A stretch of DNA of 5,234 bases, from assembly GCA_024638395.1 (NCBI GenBank), contig JAHEKK010000277.1, positions 1-5,234 on the forward strand, read 5' to 3'. The DNA is from Gemmatimonadota bacterium. Lineage in GTDB: Bacteria; Gemmatimonadota; Gemmatimonadetes; Longimicrobiales; Gaopeijiaceae. The position numbers were made by a program, and so were the translations under genes. The notes under the pieces are model-generated. The model was not told the origin of the DNA and did not search any database. It was given only the letters and a program-made list of their open reading frames with translations. Position 1 is the stretch's first letter; each line of letters starts with the position of its first letter. This document shows positions 1 to 5,234 of this stretch, piece by piece.

Positions 1-1
1 G

Positions 2-433
2 GCGCCACCGTTCACGGCCTTCACCATGGACGGGGCCGAGGTCCAGTCGGAAAGCCTCCTGGGCCAGCCCTATATGCTGAACGTATGGGCTACGTGGTGC
101 GGGCCCTGCCGACGGGAGATGCCGGATCTCCAGGATCTCCACGACGCCTACGCAGACCGGGGGTTCCAGGTGGTGGGAGTGAGCGTCGACAACCGAGCCG
201 CCGGCGACGCCATCCGCATGTTCGTGGACGAGTTGGACATCCGATTCCCCATCCTCCACGACCCCACGGCGGCGGTTCAGGACACCTACTTCCTCATCGG
301 GCTGCCAGGCACCTTTCTCATGGACGCCCAGGGCACGATTGTCCGCAAGTGGACGGGTCCCTTCCAGCCCCTCGCCGAGGATGTGCGGGCCGACGTGGAA
401 GCGCTGTTGACCCCTTCAGATCGAGCTGACTAG
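2..433 (+). CDS. TlpA/ResA-like thiol-disulfide oxidoreductase, 5'-truncated by window edge
   Basis: This is a thioredoxin-fold protein of the TlpA/ResA/AhpC-TSA group, which reduces or exchanges disulfides, usually in the periplasm and tethered to the membrane. Numbering from the ATG at 26, the active site WCGPC is at residues 24-28 (bases 95-109). The family's cis-proline loop GLPGTFLMD is at 92-100, with the proline at 94. The stretch GVSVDNRAAG after the second strand is also typical. The ATG at 26 is probably not the start: the same frame is open to base 2 and reads APPFTAFT before it, matching the usual family opening (APxFTLxxxDGxxVxLxxLxG). The true start, with any signal peptide or membrane anchor, therefore lies outside the window. 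The stop is TAG at 431-433. The gene ends 18 bases inside the oppositely oriented membrane protein gene. Its partner is unknown: cytochrome c maturation and general periplasmic reduction are both possible. The family call is firm; the specific role is not. Confidence 0.92.
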   Translation, partial: APPFTAFTMDGAEVQSESLLGQPYMLNVWATWCGPCRREMPDLQDLHDAYADRGFQVVGVSVDNRAAGDAIRMFVDELDIRFPILHDPTAAVQDTYFLIGLPGTFLMDAQGTIVRKWTGPFQPLAEDVRADVEALLTPSDRAD

Positions 434-1045
434 CCCGTCTTCGCTCTCCGGGCTTTGGCGTCCCATCTCCCGGAACACGTAGCCCCCCAGTAGGAGGCTC
501 CCGGTCATGACGGCGATGCCGCCATGGCGCACCGCCTTGGCCACCAACCCGTCCTGCTCCAGGAGGCCTGCCCGCCCCAGCAGATAGTTCCAGTCATGGA
601 CCGGGGCGCCGGGAAAAGGGGAGACGAGGGGGAGGAGCTGGGCCCGCGCGTCCGCCACGTAGGTCGCCACTTCGACGAGGTTGAGGCCCAACCAGAACAA
701 GGCCACCGCCACGGCGAAGGGATCCCCGTTTCGGTAGAACATGGCCGCCACGGCGAGGGGGATCGCCGTCTGGAACAACGTGCCTCCGGCGACGGTCAGG
801 ACGTCGTTGCCTAGCCAGATGAAGAAGAGATGGCCGCCCTCGTGCATCACCAGGTCAATTCCCGATACGATGGACGACGGGGAAGGATCACGGAGGTAGA
901 GCCAGTAGAGCCACATCAGAGGCAGGAGCAGGAGCGGCCTGAGCCCCCTCGTCTGGGAGCGGCAGTCCGCTTGGAGCTTCCGGAGAGCGCCCGCTGGACC
1001 TGGGGCTTCTCCCTCCTGGGGTCTCGATGGCGAAAGGGGGAGCAT
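416..1045 (-). CDS. multi-pass membrane protein with HEGGH motif (M50-like metalloprotease candidate)
   Basis: This encodes an integral membrane protein of 209 residues with about four hydrophobic segments, near residues 36-52, 73-102, 111-130 and 174-192. At residues 68-72 it has HEGGH, an HExxH zinc-metalloprotease signature, at the start of a membrane segment as in site-2-protease (M50) enzymes. A second polar motif, HDWNYLLG, lies at 150-157, and YVADAR at 129-134 precedes it. The layout (MHExGH, then GGxxFQ..P, then FWLGxN, then YxADAR, then HDWNYLL) resembles a widespread family of uncharacterised bacterial membrane proteins I recall, but I cannot name a Pfam entry with certainty. His68, Glu69 and His72 could bind metal, with His150 or Asp151 as a further ligand; this is inference. 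The start is uncertain. The ATG at 1045 lacks a clear ribosome binding site and gives a charged 35-residue lead-in; a Met at residue 44 (base 916) would cut into the first membrane segment. The preceding gene ends 57 bp upstream, so co-transcription is possible. Confidence 0.82.
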   Translation of the reverse strand: MLPLSPSRPQEGEAPGPAGALRKLQADCRSQTRGLRPLLLLPLMWLYWLYLRDPSPSSIVSGIDLVMHEGGHLFFIWLGNDVLTVAGGTLFQTAIPLAVAAMFYRNGDPFAVAVALFWLGLNLVEVATYVADARAQLLPLVSPFPGAPVHDWNYLLGRAGLLEQDGLVAKAVRHGGIAVMTGSLLLGGYVFREMGRQSPESEDGLVSSI

Positions 1046-1102
1046 GACCGGAGCGTCGGGCTTCGTCCGGCAACTCTGAAGCTCCGGGGTGCTACCCCAC
1101 GG

Positions 1103-1732
1103 TCAAGGACGCCCGCCGATGGGCAGGGAAGCGGCAAGAGTGGGACCGCCGGGACCATCGACGTACCGCAACCCCTGTACCGGGACCGGAATCCACCCTA
1201 TCCGCCTCGCGAAGCGCCCGAACAGGAAGCCGGCCGCGACGCCGACACCGGCCCCGATGGCGGCTCCTTTGAGCGCCGCGCCTCCGGCCGTGCCCTTGTC
1301 CGGACAGACTCCCACGATGTCCAGCTCTTCGAGGGTCGGGGAGAGGATGCAGTCCTCGTACAGCCCCCACCCGAATGTGGCGCCGGCCAGAGCCCCCACG
1401 CCGCCCGTGATCAGAAGAAACCGGCCCGTGTCCGTGACCTGCCCCCGCCGCTCGACGAGGGGGAGGCCCTCGGCCAGGGGGATCCAGTAGACGGGCTCCG
1501 TTCCGGTCTCGAAGAGAAGCGTGTCGCCCCGCATACCGATCACGTTCCCTTCCATTTCCACGGCGTAGAGGACGGGCGGGGAGGCGGGGCCTCCGCGCAG
1601 GACCGTGGCGCCGGTGATCCGTATTTCGTCGCCGAACGTGAGGTGAATCTCCTGGCCGGAGGCCGGGGGTGCGGCCGCCAGGGATACGGCCGCCGTCTGG
1701 ACCAGAAGAAGTCGCCGTACCAGGCGCCTCAT
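1103..1732 (-). CDS. secreted/envelope protein with two glycine-zipper-like segments, function unknown
   Basis: This encodes a protein of 209 residues from the chosen start. The open frame extends to 1768, but the ATG at 1732 is preferred. It has AGGGAG five bases upstream and begins directly with a signal peptide: MRRLVRRLLL, a hydrophobic core, then cleavage probably near the APPASGQE stretch. After a short beta-rich region (residues about 28-100, containing GDEIRITGATV and GDTLLFET) come two Gly/Ala-rich hydrophobic segments of glycine-zipper type, GGVGALAGATFGWGL and GGAALKGAAIGAGVGVAAGF. They are joined by a loop with two cysteines (EDC...GVC) that could form a disulfide. This pattern, a small beta domain that sets a basal property followed by a Gly-rich membrane hairpin, recurs in hypothetical proteins of Gemmatimonadota-like genomes. 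The catalytic role, if any, is unknown. It lies 125 bp downstream of the barrel gene and 57 bp upstream of the HEGGH gene on the same strand. Confidence 0.82.
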   Translation of the reverse strand: MRRLVRRLLLVQTAAVSLAAAPPASGQEIHLTFGDEIRITGATVLRGGPASPPVLYAVEMEGNVIGMRGDTLLFETGTEPVYWIPLAEGLPLVERRGQVTDTGRFLLITGGVGALAGATFGWGLYEDCILSPTLEELDIVGVCPDKGTAGGAALKGAAIGAGVGVAAGFLFGRFARRIGWIPVPVQGLRYVDGPGGPTLAASLPIGGRP

Positions 1733-1737
1733 TGGAA

Positions 1738-1743
1738 CTCCCT
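1738..1743 (-). promoter_or_regulatory. ribosome binding site deciding the start of the glycine-zipper gene
   Basis: On the minus strand AGGGAG lies five bases before the ATG at 1732. The earlier in-frame ATG at 1768 has no comparable site and would put twelve residues, including a charged stretch, ahead of an otherwise ordinary signal peptide. This site therefore supports the 1732 start. Confidence 0.7.
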
Positions 1744-1857
1744 TCTCATTTCTCGATGGAATACCCACCGTTTCACCGGGTGTTCGGCCAACGGGTCGAG
1801 GTCGGGACCCCTACGATGTGCACTGTCTCGTACTCCGGCCAGAGGGCAGCTACAGGA

Positions 1858-3819
1858 CTACAGATAGGGACCCAATCTCGGGTCCACCGAAAACACCAGT
1901 TCGAACCCGCCTCCCGGTCCGATTCCCCAGACGCCGTCCACCCGTAGGAGATCGTGGAGCGTGCCCACTCCCATGCCCAGGAACCCCCTCGGGCGCGATG
2001 TGGTTTCCAGGATCCAGTCCCCGGATTCGGGCAGAGTAGGGGCGCCGAGCGTCCCGCCAAGCCCGCCGACCACTCGCGCCGTCACCCAACCGGGGATCCA
2101 TTGGACACTCGTTTCGCTCTTCAGGAGCCAATACCCCCGGCCGGCGAAGGCCCGAAAGGCGTGTCCAGGCAGTGTGCCCTGTCCGCCCAGGAAAGACAGG
2201 AGCTGTACGGGTGGATCGTCGGATATCCCACCCAGGCTGAGATCCACCGACCACTGGCGCCGCAGGTCTCGGCTCACGATGCGAGAGGCCGCCGCCAGGG
2301 ATCCTGACACGAGGGTGCGCCCCTCCCACCGGTCGGCCCCGGCCTTCAACCCGGTGGTGGCTCCCCAACCGTCCTGCCCTCCCCAACGGTGTCGGTACTC
2401 CGCCTGTACTCCGAGGCGGGTCCCCTCTTCGATGGGGAGCAGTGGTCGCACGGAGCCGCCGCCCAGAGGTGCTCGGAGCCAGGCCTGGTGGGCGGACTGG
2501 TGACGGTCCATGTGTCCGTCGAGGGAGAGCGTGCCGCCTCCGCCGAGGGTCCGGGTCCACACTGCGGTAGCGCCCGTGGTGAAGAAGGGGTCCGAGAGCC
2601 CGGGCTCACCCAGAAGTGCGTACAGAGACGTCATGGCCCCTGACGCCCCTGGCTGAGGGCCCAGGTCGGCCAGGGCCCGCCCCCGGATCTCCAGGGACAA
2701 CTCCGTGCTGGGGTGGCTGGGTGGCGCCCACCCCGCGCGCAAGGTTGCCGAGGACTGGCCGTTGCCCATGCCGTGCCCGGCCTGAGCCTCGACCCGGACG
2801 GCCGGGTGGGGGGAGAAGGAAGCGCCGCCGCCCAGGTAGACCCCTTCGGCCCGGTTCGCCCTGAAGACCGATGAAAACCGGTCCGTGTAGAACCGGAACC
2901 TGGGGAGGCCGCTGACCATCTGGTCCCGTACCGACTGCCTTGCCTCCGTCTGGAGTTGCTCCATGGTCACCGGCGTGAGGCCCTCGGCTTCCATGTGATC
3001 CATGAGGCCGGACCGAAACGCCGACGTGTCGGTGGTGGCGTAGTCGGGACGCACGATGCGGGTAGCGGCGAACCGTAGGTCGTCCAGCACCGGATTGAAG
3101 AGGTAGTCACTCACCTCCAGGGTGGCCCGGATCATGGATCCCACGGGAAGGTCCAATTCGGGGATCTCCCGCCGCACTTCCAGGACCTGCTTGTAGGGAA
3201 GCCAGTGCTGGTCTTCCCACAGCGCGTGCTCGAGGGAGACCGTGACATTGTCTACGCGGGGGTCGACGTACGAAGCCGGGGTGAACGTGAAGCGGGCACG
3301 GGTGAGGGCGCCCGATTCCGCGTCGATCGTGAGGGAACCCGTAATTGCCGGTCGGGCGTCGTCGACAGGGCGCACCTGTACCTCAAAGACCTTGACCGGG
3401 GTCGGGAGTGACGGCACCTGGACGGTGATCTGGTCCACGATGCGAAAGCGGTAGAGGTGTCGGCCGGCAGGAGAGAGAGGATGGGGAACGCTCCGGACGT
3501 CCCGGCCTTCGCCGATGGAGACCACGTCGCCGAATCCGTTCTGCACCGCCGTCAGCCGGTCGATGTAGTAGTGGAAGTCCTTGACGGGCAGAAGCTCCCG
3601 CTTCCGGAGGGCACGGATCTCCTGATGCGTCGAATCGGGGTACTTCCAGTACAGGTCGACGGCGACCTGATCTACCCGCATCGGGATGGGGTCCCCGCCG
3701 TCTTCGCGGTCCAGATAGAAGTAGATGTGCCCTTCGGCTTCGGCACGGTACGAGTGTACCCGCTCCGCTGCTTCTACCTGGCTACGATAGGCCCGGGCCC
3801 GTTCCACCAACTGGAGCAC
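1858..3819 (-). CDS. outer-membrane beta-barrel protein with N-terminal periplasmic domain; 5' end apparently damaged
   Basis: This encodes 653 residues from a GTG at 3819. Residues 1-300 form a soluble domain with alternating strands (YRAEAEGHIYFYLDRED, FEVQVRPVDD, ARFTFTPASYVDPRVDNVTVSLE, HWLPYKQVLEVRREIP), in the style of the DUF5686-like proteins that combine a carrier domain with an outer-membrane barrel. From about residue 326 (NRAEGVYLGGGASFSP) to the end the pattern is amphipathic strands with Gly/aromatic girdles and short turns, ending in strands GGGFELVFSVDP. Function is unknown: surface antigen, transport or assembly are all possible. The GTG has no clear ribosome binding site and leaves no signal peptide, which an outer-membrane protein needs. 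Upstream the same frame reads TLAPTDLAAQSGSWNDPP back to a TGA at 3874-3876, and beyond it ATALVAAILPLL, a signal-peptide-like core. The gene may therefore be a recent pseudogene, carry a sequence error, or start unusually. The body of the frame is intact, with a TAG stop at 1858-1860. Confidence 0.8.
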   Translation of the reverse strand: MLQLVERARAYRSQVEAAERVHSYRAEAEGHIYFYLDREDGGDPIPMRVDQVAVDLYWKYPDSTHQEIRALRKRELLPVKDFHYYIDRLTAVQNGFGDVVSIGEGRDVRSVPHPLSPAGRHLYRFRIVDQITVQVPSLPTPVKVFEVQVRPVDDARPAITGSLTIDAESGALTRARFTFTPASYVDPRVDNVTVSLEHALWEDQHWLPYKQVLEVRREIPELDLPVGSMIRATLEVSDYLFNPVLDDLRFAATRIVRPDYATTDTSAFRSGLMDHMEAEGLTPVTMEQLQTEARQSVRDQMVSGLPRFRFYTDRFSSVFRANRAEGVYLGGGASFSPHPAVRVEAQAGHGMGNGQSSATLRAGWAPPSHPSTELSLEIRGRALADLGPQPGASGAMTSLYALLGEPGLSDPFFTTGATAVWTRTLGGGGTLSLDGHMDRHQSAHQAWLRAPLGGGSVRPLLPIEEGTRLGVQAEYRHRWGGQDGWGATTGLKAGADRWEGRTLVSGSLAAASRIVSRDLRRQWSVDLSLGGISDDPPVQLLSFLGGQGTLPGHAFRAFAGRGYWLLKSETSVQWIPGWVTARVVGGLGGTLGAPTLPESGDWILETTSRPRGFLGMGVGTLHDLLRVDGVWGIGPGGGFELVFSVDPRLGPYL

Positions 3820-4001
3820 CGGCGGGTCGTTCCAGGATCCCGACTGCGCCGCCAGATCGGTCGGAGCCAGCGTTCAGAGCAGCGGCAGGATGGCGGCGAC
3901 GAGAGCGGTGGCGCCATCGGGTGGCCAGGACGTACGTAGGCTCCGACGGCCGGCCTCGCGGGGCCCGGAAGTGCGCTCCGGTCCCTCCTGGAGTCCCCGT
4001 G
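3820..4001 (-). other. gap between rpmB and barrel gene holding a broken signal-peptide-like reading frame
   Basis: Read on the minus strand in the frame of the barrel gene, 3877-3912 encodes ATALVAAILPLL. A TGA follows at 3874-3876, then eighteen open codons that join the annotated GTG. Together they look like the core, cleavage region (DLAAQ) and mature start of a signal peptide. No ATG, GTG or TTG occurs in this frame between the rpmB stop and 3819; the only nearby ATG (3915-3917) is out of frame and gives a proline- and arginine-rich nonsense peptide. A small hairpin, CCGGA/TCCGG with a 7-base loop at 3965-3981, might weakly terminate rpmB transcripts, but it has no T-run. Confidence 0.5.
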
Positions 4002-4241
4002 CTAGGTGACGTCCTGGAGCGAAAGCCCGTTCTGCTTGAGAAAACGTAGGAACCCGACCTTGTCGATCGACCGCAGCGCCGAAGTGGACAGCTTGACCCT
4101 TACGGTCCTACCCAATTCCGGCACAAAGATCCGCTTGCGCTGAAGATTCGGGAACTGCCGCTTCTTCGTCTTGTTGTGGGCGTGGGACACGCTGTACCCC
4201 GTGAGGGGCCGCTTCCCCGTTACGCTGCAGCGTCTGGACAT
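4002..4241 (-). CDS. rpmB: 50S ribosomal protein L28 (zinc-free form)
   Basis: L28 is a structural protein of the large ribosomal subunit. The 79-residue product has the normal length and the family landmarks: CSVTGKRPLTG near the N-terminus, VSHAHNKTKKR at about residues 18-28, FPNLQRKRIF, then VRVKLSTSALRSIDKVGFLRFL toward the C-terminus. It has a single cysteine (residue 5) and none of the CxxC pairs of the zinc-ribbon (C+) form, so it is the zinc-independent type. The start at 4241 is supported by GGAGAAGG seven bases upstream (4249-4256). It sits 62 bp downstream of rpmG on the same strand, the common rpmG/rpmB pairing, and is probably co-transcribed with it. Identification is secure. 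Confidence 0.97.
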   Translation of the reverse strand: MSRRCSVTGKRPLTGYSVSHAHNKTKKRQFPNLQRKRIFVPELGRTVRVKLSTSALRSIDKVGFLRFLKQNGLSLQDVT

Positions 4242-4303
4242 CGTGGGACCTTCTCCGGGTGTGGCTCAGCCTGGGCGTGTCACCCGGCTCCGCAGAACTC
4301 GAC

Positions 4304-4465
4304 CTACTTCTCTTCCTTGAACACGACGTGGCGCCGAAGGACGGGGTCGTACCGCTTCAGCTCGAGGCGCTCCGGATTATTGCGCTTGTTCTTGGTTGTG
4401 GTAAAGCGGTGGGGGCTCTCCGTGCTGACCATCTTCACGGTGACCCTGGGTCCGGTTTTCGCCAT
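4304..4465 (-). CDS. rpmG: 50S ribosomal protein L33 (zinc-free form)
   Basis: This is a short gene of 53 codons plus TAG (4304-4306). On the minus strand it starts MAKTGPRVTVKMVST and continues with FTTTKNKRNNPERLELKRYD and PVLRRHVVFKEEK, the classic L33 pattern (R-V-x-V-K, TTxKN+rN-P-rLEL+KyDP, R+HvxfkE-K). There is no cysteine at all, so this is the C- form that binds no zinc. A strong ribosome binding site, AGGAGG, ends five bases before the ATG. L33 sits near the E site of the large subunit. The gene heads the rpmG-rpmB pair and is divergent from rpmE2 across a 199-bp gap. Identification is secure despite its small size. Confidence 0.97.
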   Translation of the reverse strand: MAKTGPRVTVKMVSTESPHRFTTTKNKRNNPERLELKRYDPVLRRHVVFKEEK

Positions 4466-4470
4466 CTTTG

Positions 4471-4476
4471 CCTCCT
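4471..4476 (-). promoter_or_regulatory. ribosome binding site of rpmG
   Basis: A perfect AGGAGG on the minus strand, separated from the ATG at 4465 by CAAAG. It is the strongest Shine-Dalgarno site in the window and contrasts with the weak site in front of divergent rpmE2. Confidence 0.8.
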
Positions 4477-4515
4477 CTGTCGCTCGGCAAGTCTAGAGCT
4501 GTGAAAGATAACCCG

Positions 4516-4545
4516 TTGACCCCCATCGTCCAGGGATCTTAGACT
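4516..4545 (+). promoter_or_regulatory. candidate sigma-70-type promoter for rpmE2
   Basis: TTGACC at 4516-4521 (five of six consensus bases) is followed after 18 bases by TAGACT at 4540-4545 (four of six). Transcription from here would start near 4552 and give rpmE2 a leader of about 110 bases, long enough to hold the hairpin just before the gene. It lies in the divergent gap, which is less GC-rich than the genes around it. This is a consensus match only; chance occurrence is possible. Confidence 0.4.
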
Positions 4546-4628
4546 TCAGGCTCTCTGCCATCCAGGGTGGTATCCGTCGGCGACCGGAGATCCCGTATGC
4601 CGACAGGACGGTCGACCCGAAACAGGTT

Positions 4629-4647
4629 CGTGGGCTTCGCGCCCACG
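4629..4647 (+). promoter_or_regulatory. hairpin in the rpmE2 leader
   Basis: CGTGGGC and GCCCACG form a perfect seven-base-pair stem around the five-base loop TTCGC, ending 17 bases before the rpmE2 ATG. No T-run follows, so it is not an ordinary terminator. Its position next to a weak ribosome binding region suggests a possible role in translation control, as in the L31 leaders known from several other phyla. A weaker inverted repeat, GTCGGC/GCCGAC at 4576-4581 and 4599-4604, lies upstream. The structure is seen; the regulatory role is inferred. Confidence 0.4.
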
Positions 4648-4664
4648 TCGCGAGCGGTTCTACG

Positions 4665-4988
4665 ATGAAGAAAGACATCCATCCGGACTACCGGCCCGTC
4701 GTGTTCCAGGACGTCTCGACGGGATACTCCTTCCTTACCCGGTCGACCGTCGAAACGGACCGGACGATCCAGTGGGAGGACGGGAAGGAATACCCGCTGC
4801 TGACCCTGGAGATCTCGTCCGCATCCCACCCCTTCTACACCGGGACGCAGCGACTTCTCGACAGCGCCGGCCGAGTCGAGCGCTTCGAGCGCCGCTACGC
4901 CCGCGGCAAGGGCGGCGAGAAGTCGGATCCCGCCGTCGAGGCGGAGGCGGGCACGGGCGACGACGGGGCAGGCGAAACCGCCGGGTAG
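4665..4988 (+). CDS. rpmE2: 50S ribosomal protein L31 type B (zinc-free), with acidic C-terminal tail
   Basis: This is ribosomal protein L31 of the B type, part of the central protuberance and inter-subunit bridge. The start MKKDIHPDYRPVVFQD is the classic RpmE2 opening and fixes the ATG at 4665 even though the site before it is weak (GAGCGG). Further landmarks are STVETDRTIQWEDGKEYPLLTLEIS, then SHPFYTGTQRLLDSAGRVERFERRY. It has no cysteine, unlike the zinc-binding A type. At 107 residues it is longer than the usual 80-90: after about residue 82 there is a Gly/Glu/Ala/Asp-rich, probably disordered tail. It is transcribed divergently from rpmG-rpmB and convergently with folE2. In genomes with both L31 types, type B is often used when zinc is scarce; whether an A type exists here cannot be seen. 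Confidence 0.97.
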   Translation: MKKDIHPDYRPVVFQDVSTGYSFLTRSTVETDRTIQWEDGKEYPLLTLEISSASHPFYTGTQRLLDSAGRVERFERRYARGKGGEKSDPAVEAEAGTGDDGAGETAG

Positions 4989-4998
4989 GCGCCTGGAT

Positions 4999-5019
4999 CC
5001 GGCGCATGCTTCGCGCCGG
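4999..5019. terminator. GC-rich hairpin between convergent rpmE2 and folE2
   Basis: CCGGCGC and GCGCCGG form a perfect seven-base-pair stem with the seven-base loop ATGCTTC, ten bases after the rpmE2 stop and within the 76-bp gap between two converging genes. That position suits a bidirectional transcription stop. Neither strand has a following T-run, so a canonical intrinsic terminator is not shown. Confidence 0.4.
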
Positions 5020-5064
5020 CCCCCGGACCCTCGCAGCACCTTGGGCGTCCGCCTTCGGGGACCG

Positions 5065-5234
5065 TCAGGAGGGGGCCTCCCCCTCTTCCACCACGGCGTA
5101 TGCGTCATGCTCGTGGATGGACTCGAAGTTGACCACGTGGACGGCGAACCACGTGACGCCGTCCACGTCACGCATCCGAAGAGTGACTTCTCTCACGAGG
5201 TCCTCGACGAATCGCGGGTTCTGATAGGCCCTTT
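5065..5234 (-). CDS. folE2: GTP cyclohydrolase FolE2 (type IB), C-terminal end, cut by window edge
   Basis: Fifty-five codons are visible on the minus strand before a TGA at 5065-5067. The frame begins at 5232, with the gene running off the right end. The product reads AYQNPRFVEDLVREVTLRM, then VVNFESIHEHDAYAVVEE. This is the C-terminal signature of FolE2: a (N)PKFVEDxVRDV helix followed by VxNFESIHxHxAYA, whose Glu and His residues belong to the conserved active-site/metal-site region of the family. FolE2 converts GTP to 7,8-dihydroneopterin triphosphate and formate, the first step toward tetrahydrofolate and toward preQ0/queuosine, and unlike FolE it does not depend on zinc. About four-fifths of the protein lies outside the window. 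It converges on rpmE2. The family call rests on a short but very characteristic segment. Confidence 0.88.
   Translation of the reverse strand, partial: RAYQNPRFVEDLVREVTLRMRDVDGVTWFAVHVVNFESIHEHDAYAVVEEGEAPS

Noticed and set aside
26..28. ATG at 26 as the true start of the TlpA-like gene
   Set aside because: The frame is open to the window edge and the residues before it fit the family opening, so this Met is most likely internal.
830..1867. Long plus-strand open frame of 345 codons
   Set aside because: It lies antisense to the HEGGH and glycine-zipper genes. Its product is rich in Arg, Pro and Gly with no domain, as expected of a shadow frame in GC-rich DNA.
1850..2560. Minus-strand open frame of 236 codons inside the barrel gene
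   Set aside because: It is an alternative frame of the barrel gene, and its Arg/Pro-rich translation shows no recognisable pattern.
3457..3939. Plus-strand open frame of 160 codons
   Set aside because: It is antisense to the conserved N-terminal domain of the barrel protein, with no supporting start signal or domain.
4610..4617. GGTCGACC perfect palindrome as an operator
   Set aside because: Eight-base GC-rich palindromes containing a common restriction site are expected by chance, and no second copy occurs nearby.
4466..4664. Zur operator in the divergent gap
   Set aside because: GATAAC near 4507 resembles a half-site, but no matching inverted half is present at a sensible distance.
4466..4664. 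tRNA or small RNA gene next to rpmG, as in some genomes
   Set aside because: I could not fold a cloverleaf or find T-loop-like sequence on either strand.
4539..5171. Minus-strand open frame of 210 codons
   Set aside because: It is antisense to rpmE2, which is unmistakable, and out of frame with folE2. Its product is arginine-rich without family features.
1..5234. Mobile element, phage, defence system or CRISPR array
   Set aside because: No transposase, integrase, regularly spaced repeats or terminal inverted repeats were seen; the genes look chromosomal.

Overview
The window is about two-thirds GC, has no detectable IS element, tRNA, rRNA or CRISPR array, and is packed with genes, mostly on the minus strand. 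Codon usage, the style of the outer-membrane and glycine-zipper proteins, and the ribosomal protein variants suggest a Gram-negative, GC-rich environmental bacterium. Gemmatimonadota is my best guess, from family resemblance only and not from a search.

Layout, left to right. (1) 2-433, plus strand: the 3' part of a TlpA/ResA-like thioredoxin-fold protein with a WCGPC active site; its start lies left of the window. (2) Its last 18 bases overlap, tail to tail, a minus-strand gene (416-1045) for an uncharacterised multi-pass membrane protein with a metalloprotease-like HEGGH motif and a second conserved-looking HDWN motif. (3) Upstream of that on the minus strand, 1103-1732 encodes a secreted or envelope-associated protein with a signal peptide and two glycine-zipper-like segments. 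(4) 1858-3819, minus strand, encodes a large outer-membrane beta-barrel protein with an N-terminal periplasmic domain. Its frame continues upstream through sequence that looks like a signal peptide but is broken by an in-frame TGA and has no standard start codon, so the 5' end appears damaged or misread.

(5) The right third is a compact translation and cofactor locus: rpmB (L28, 4002-4241) and rpmG (L33, 4304-4465, only 53 codons) on the minus strand; a divergent 199-bp control region; rpmE2 (type B L31, 4665-4988) on the plus strand; and, convergent to it, the C-terminal end of folE2 (GTP cyclohydrolase IB, 5065-5234, minus strand, cut by the window edge). All three ribosomal proteins are cysteine-poor, zinc-free forms, and FolE2 is the GTP cyclohydrolase type that does not depend on zinc. 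Elsewhere such paralogs are typical of zinc-sparing (Zur) regulons, so the grouping is notable, although I could find no convincing Zur operator here.

The membrane metalloprotease-like, glycine-zipper and barrel genes run in one direction with gaps of 57 and 125 bp and may be partly co-transcribed, but nothing in the sequence shows that they share a pathway. I see no phage, defence or mobile system. The points most worth a second look are the broken leader of the barrel gene, the zinc-independent gene cluster, the HEGGH/HDWN membrane protein and the possible structured leader of rpmE2.
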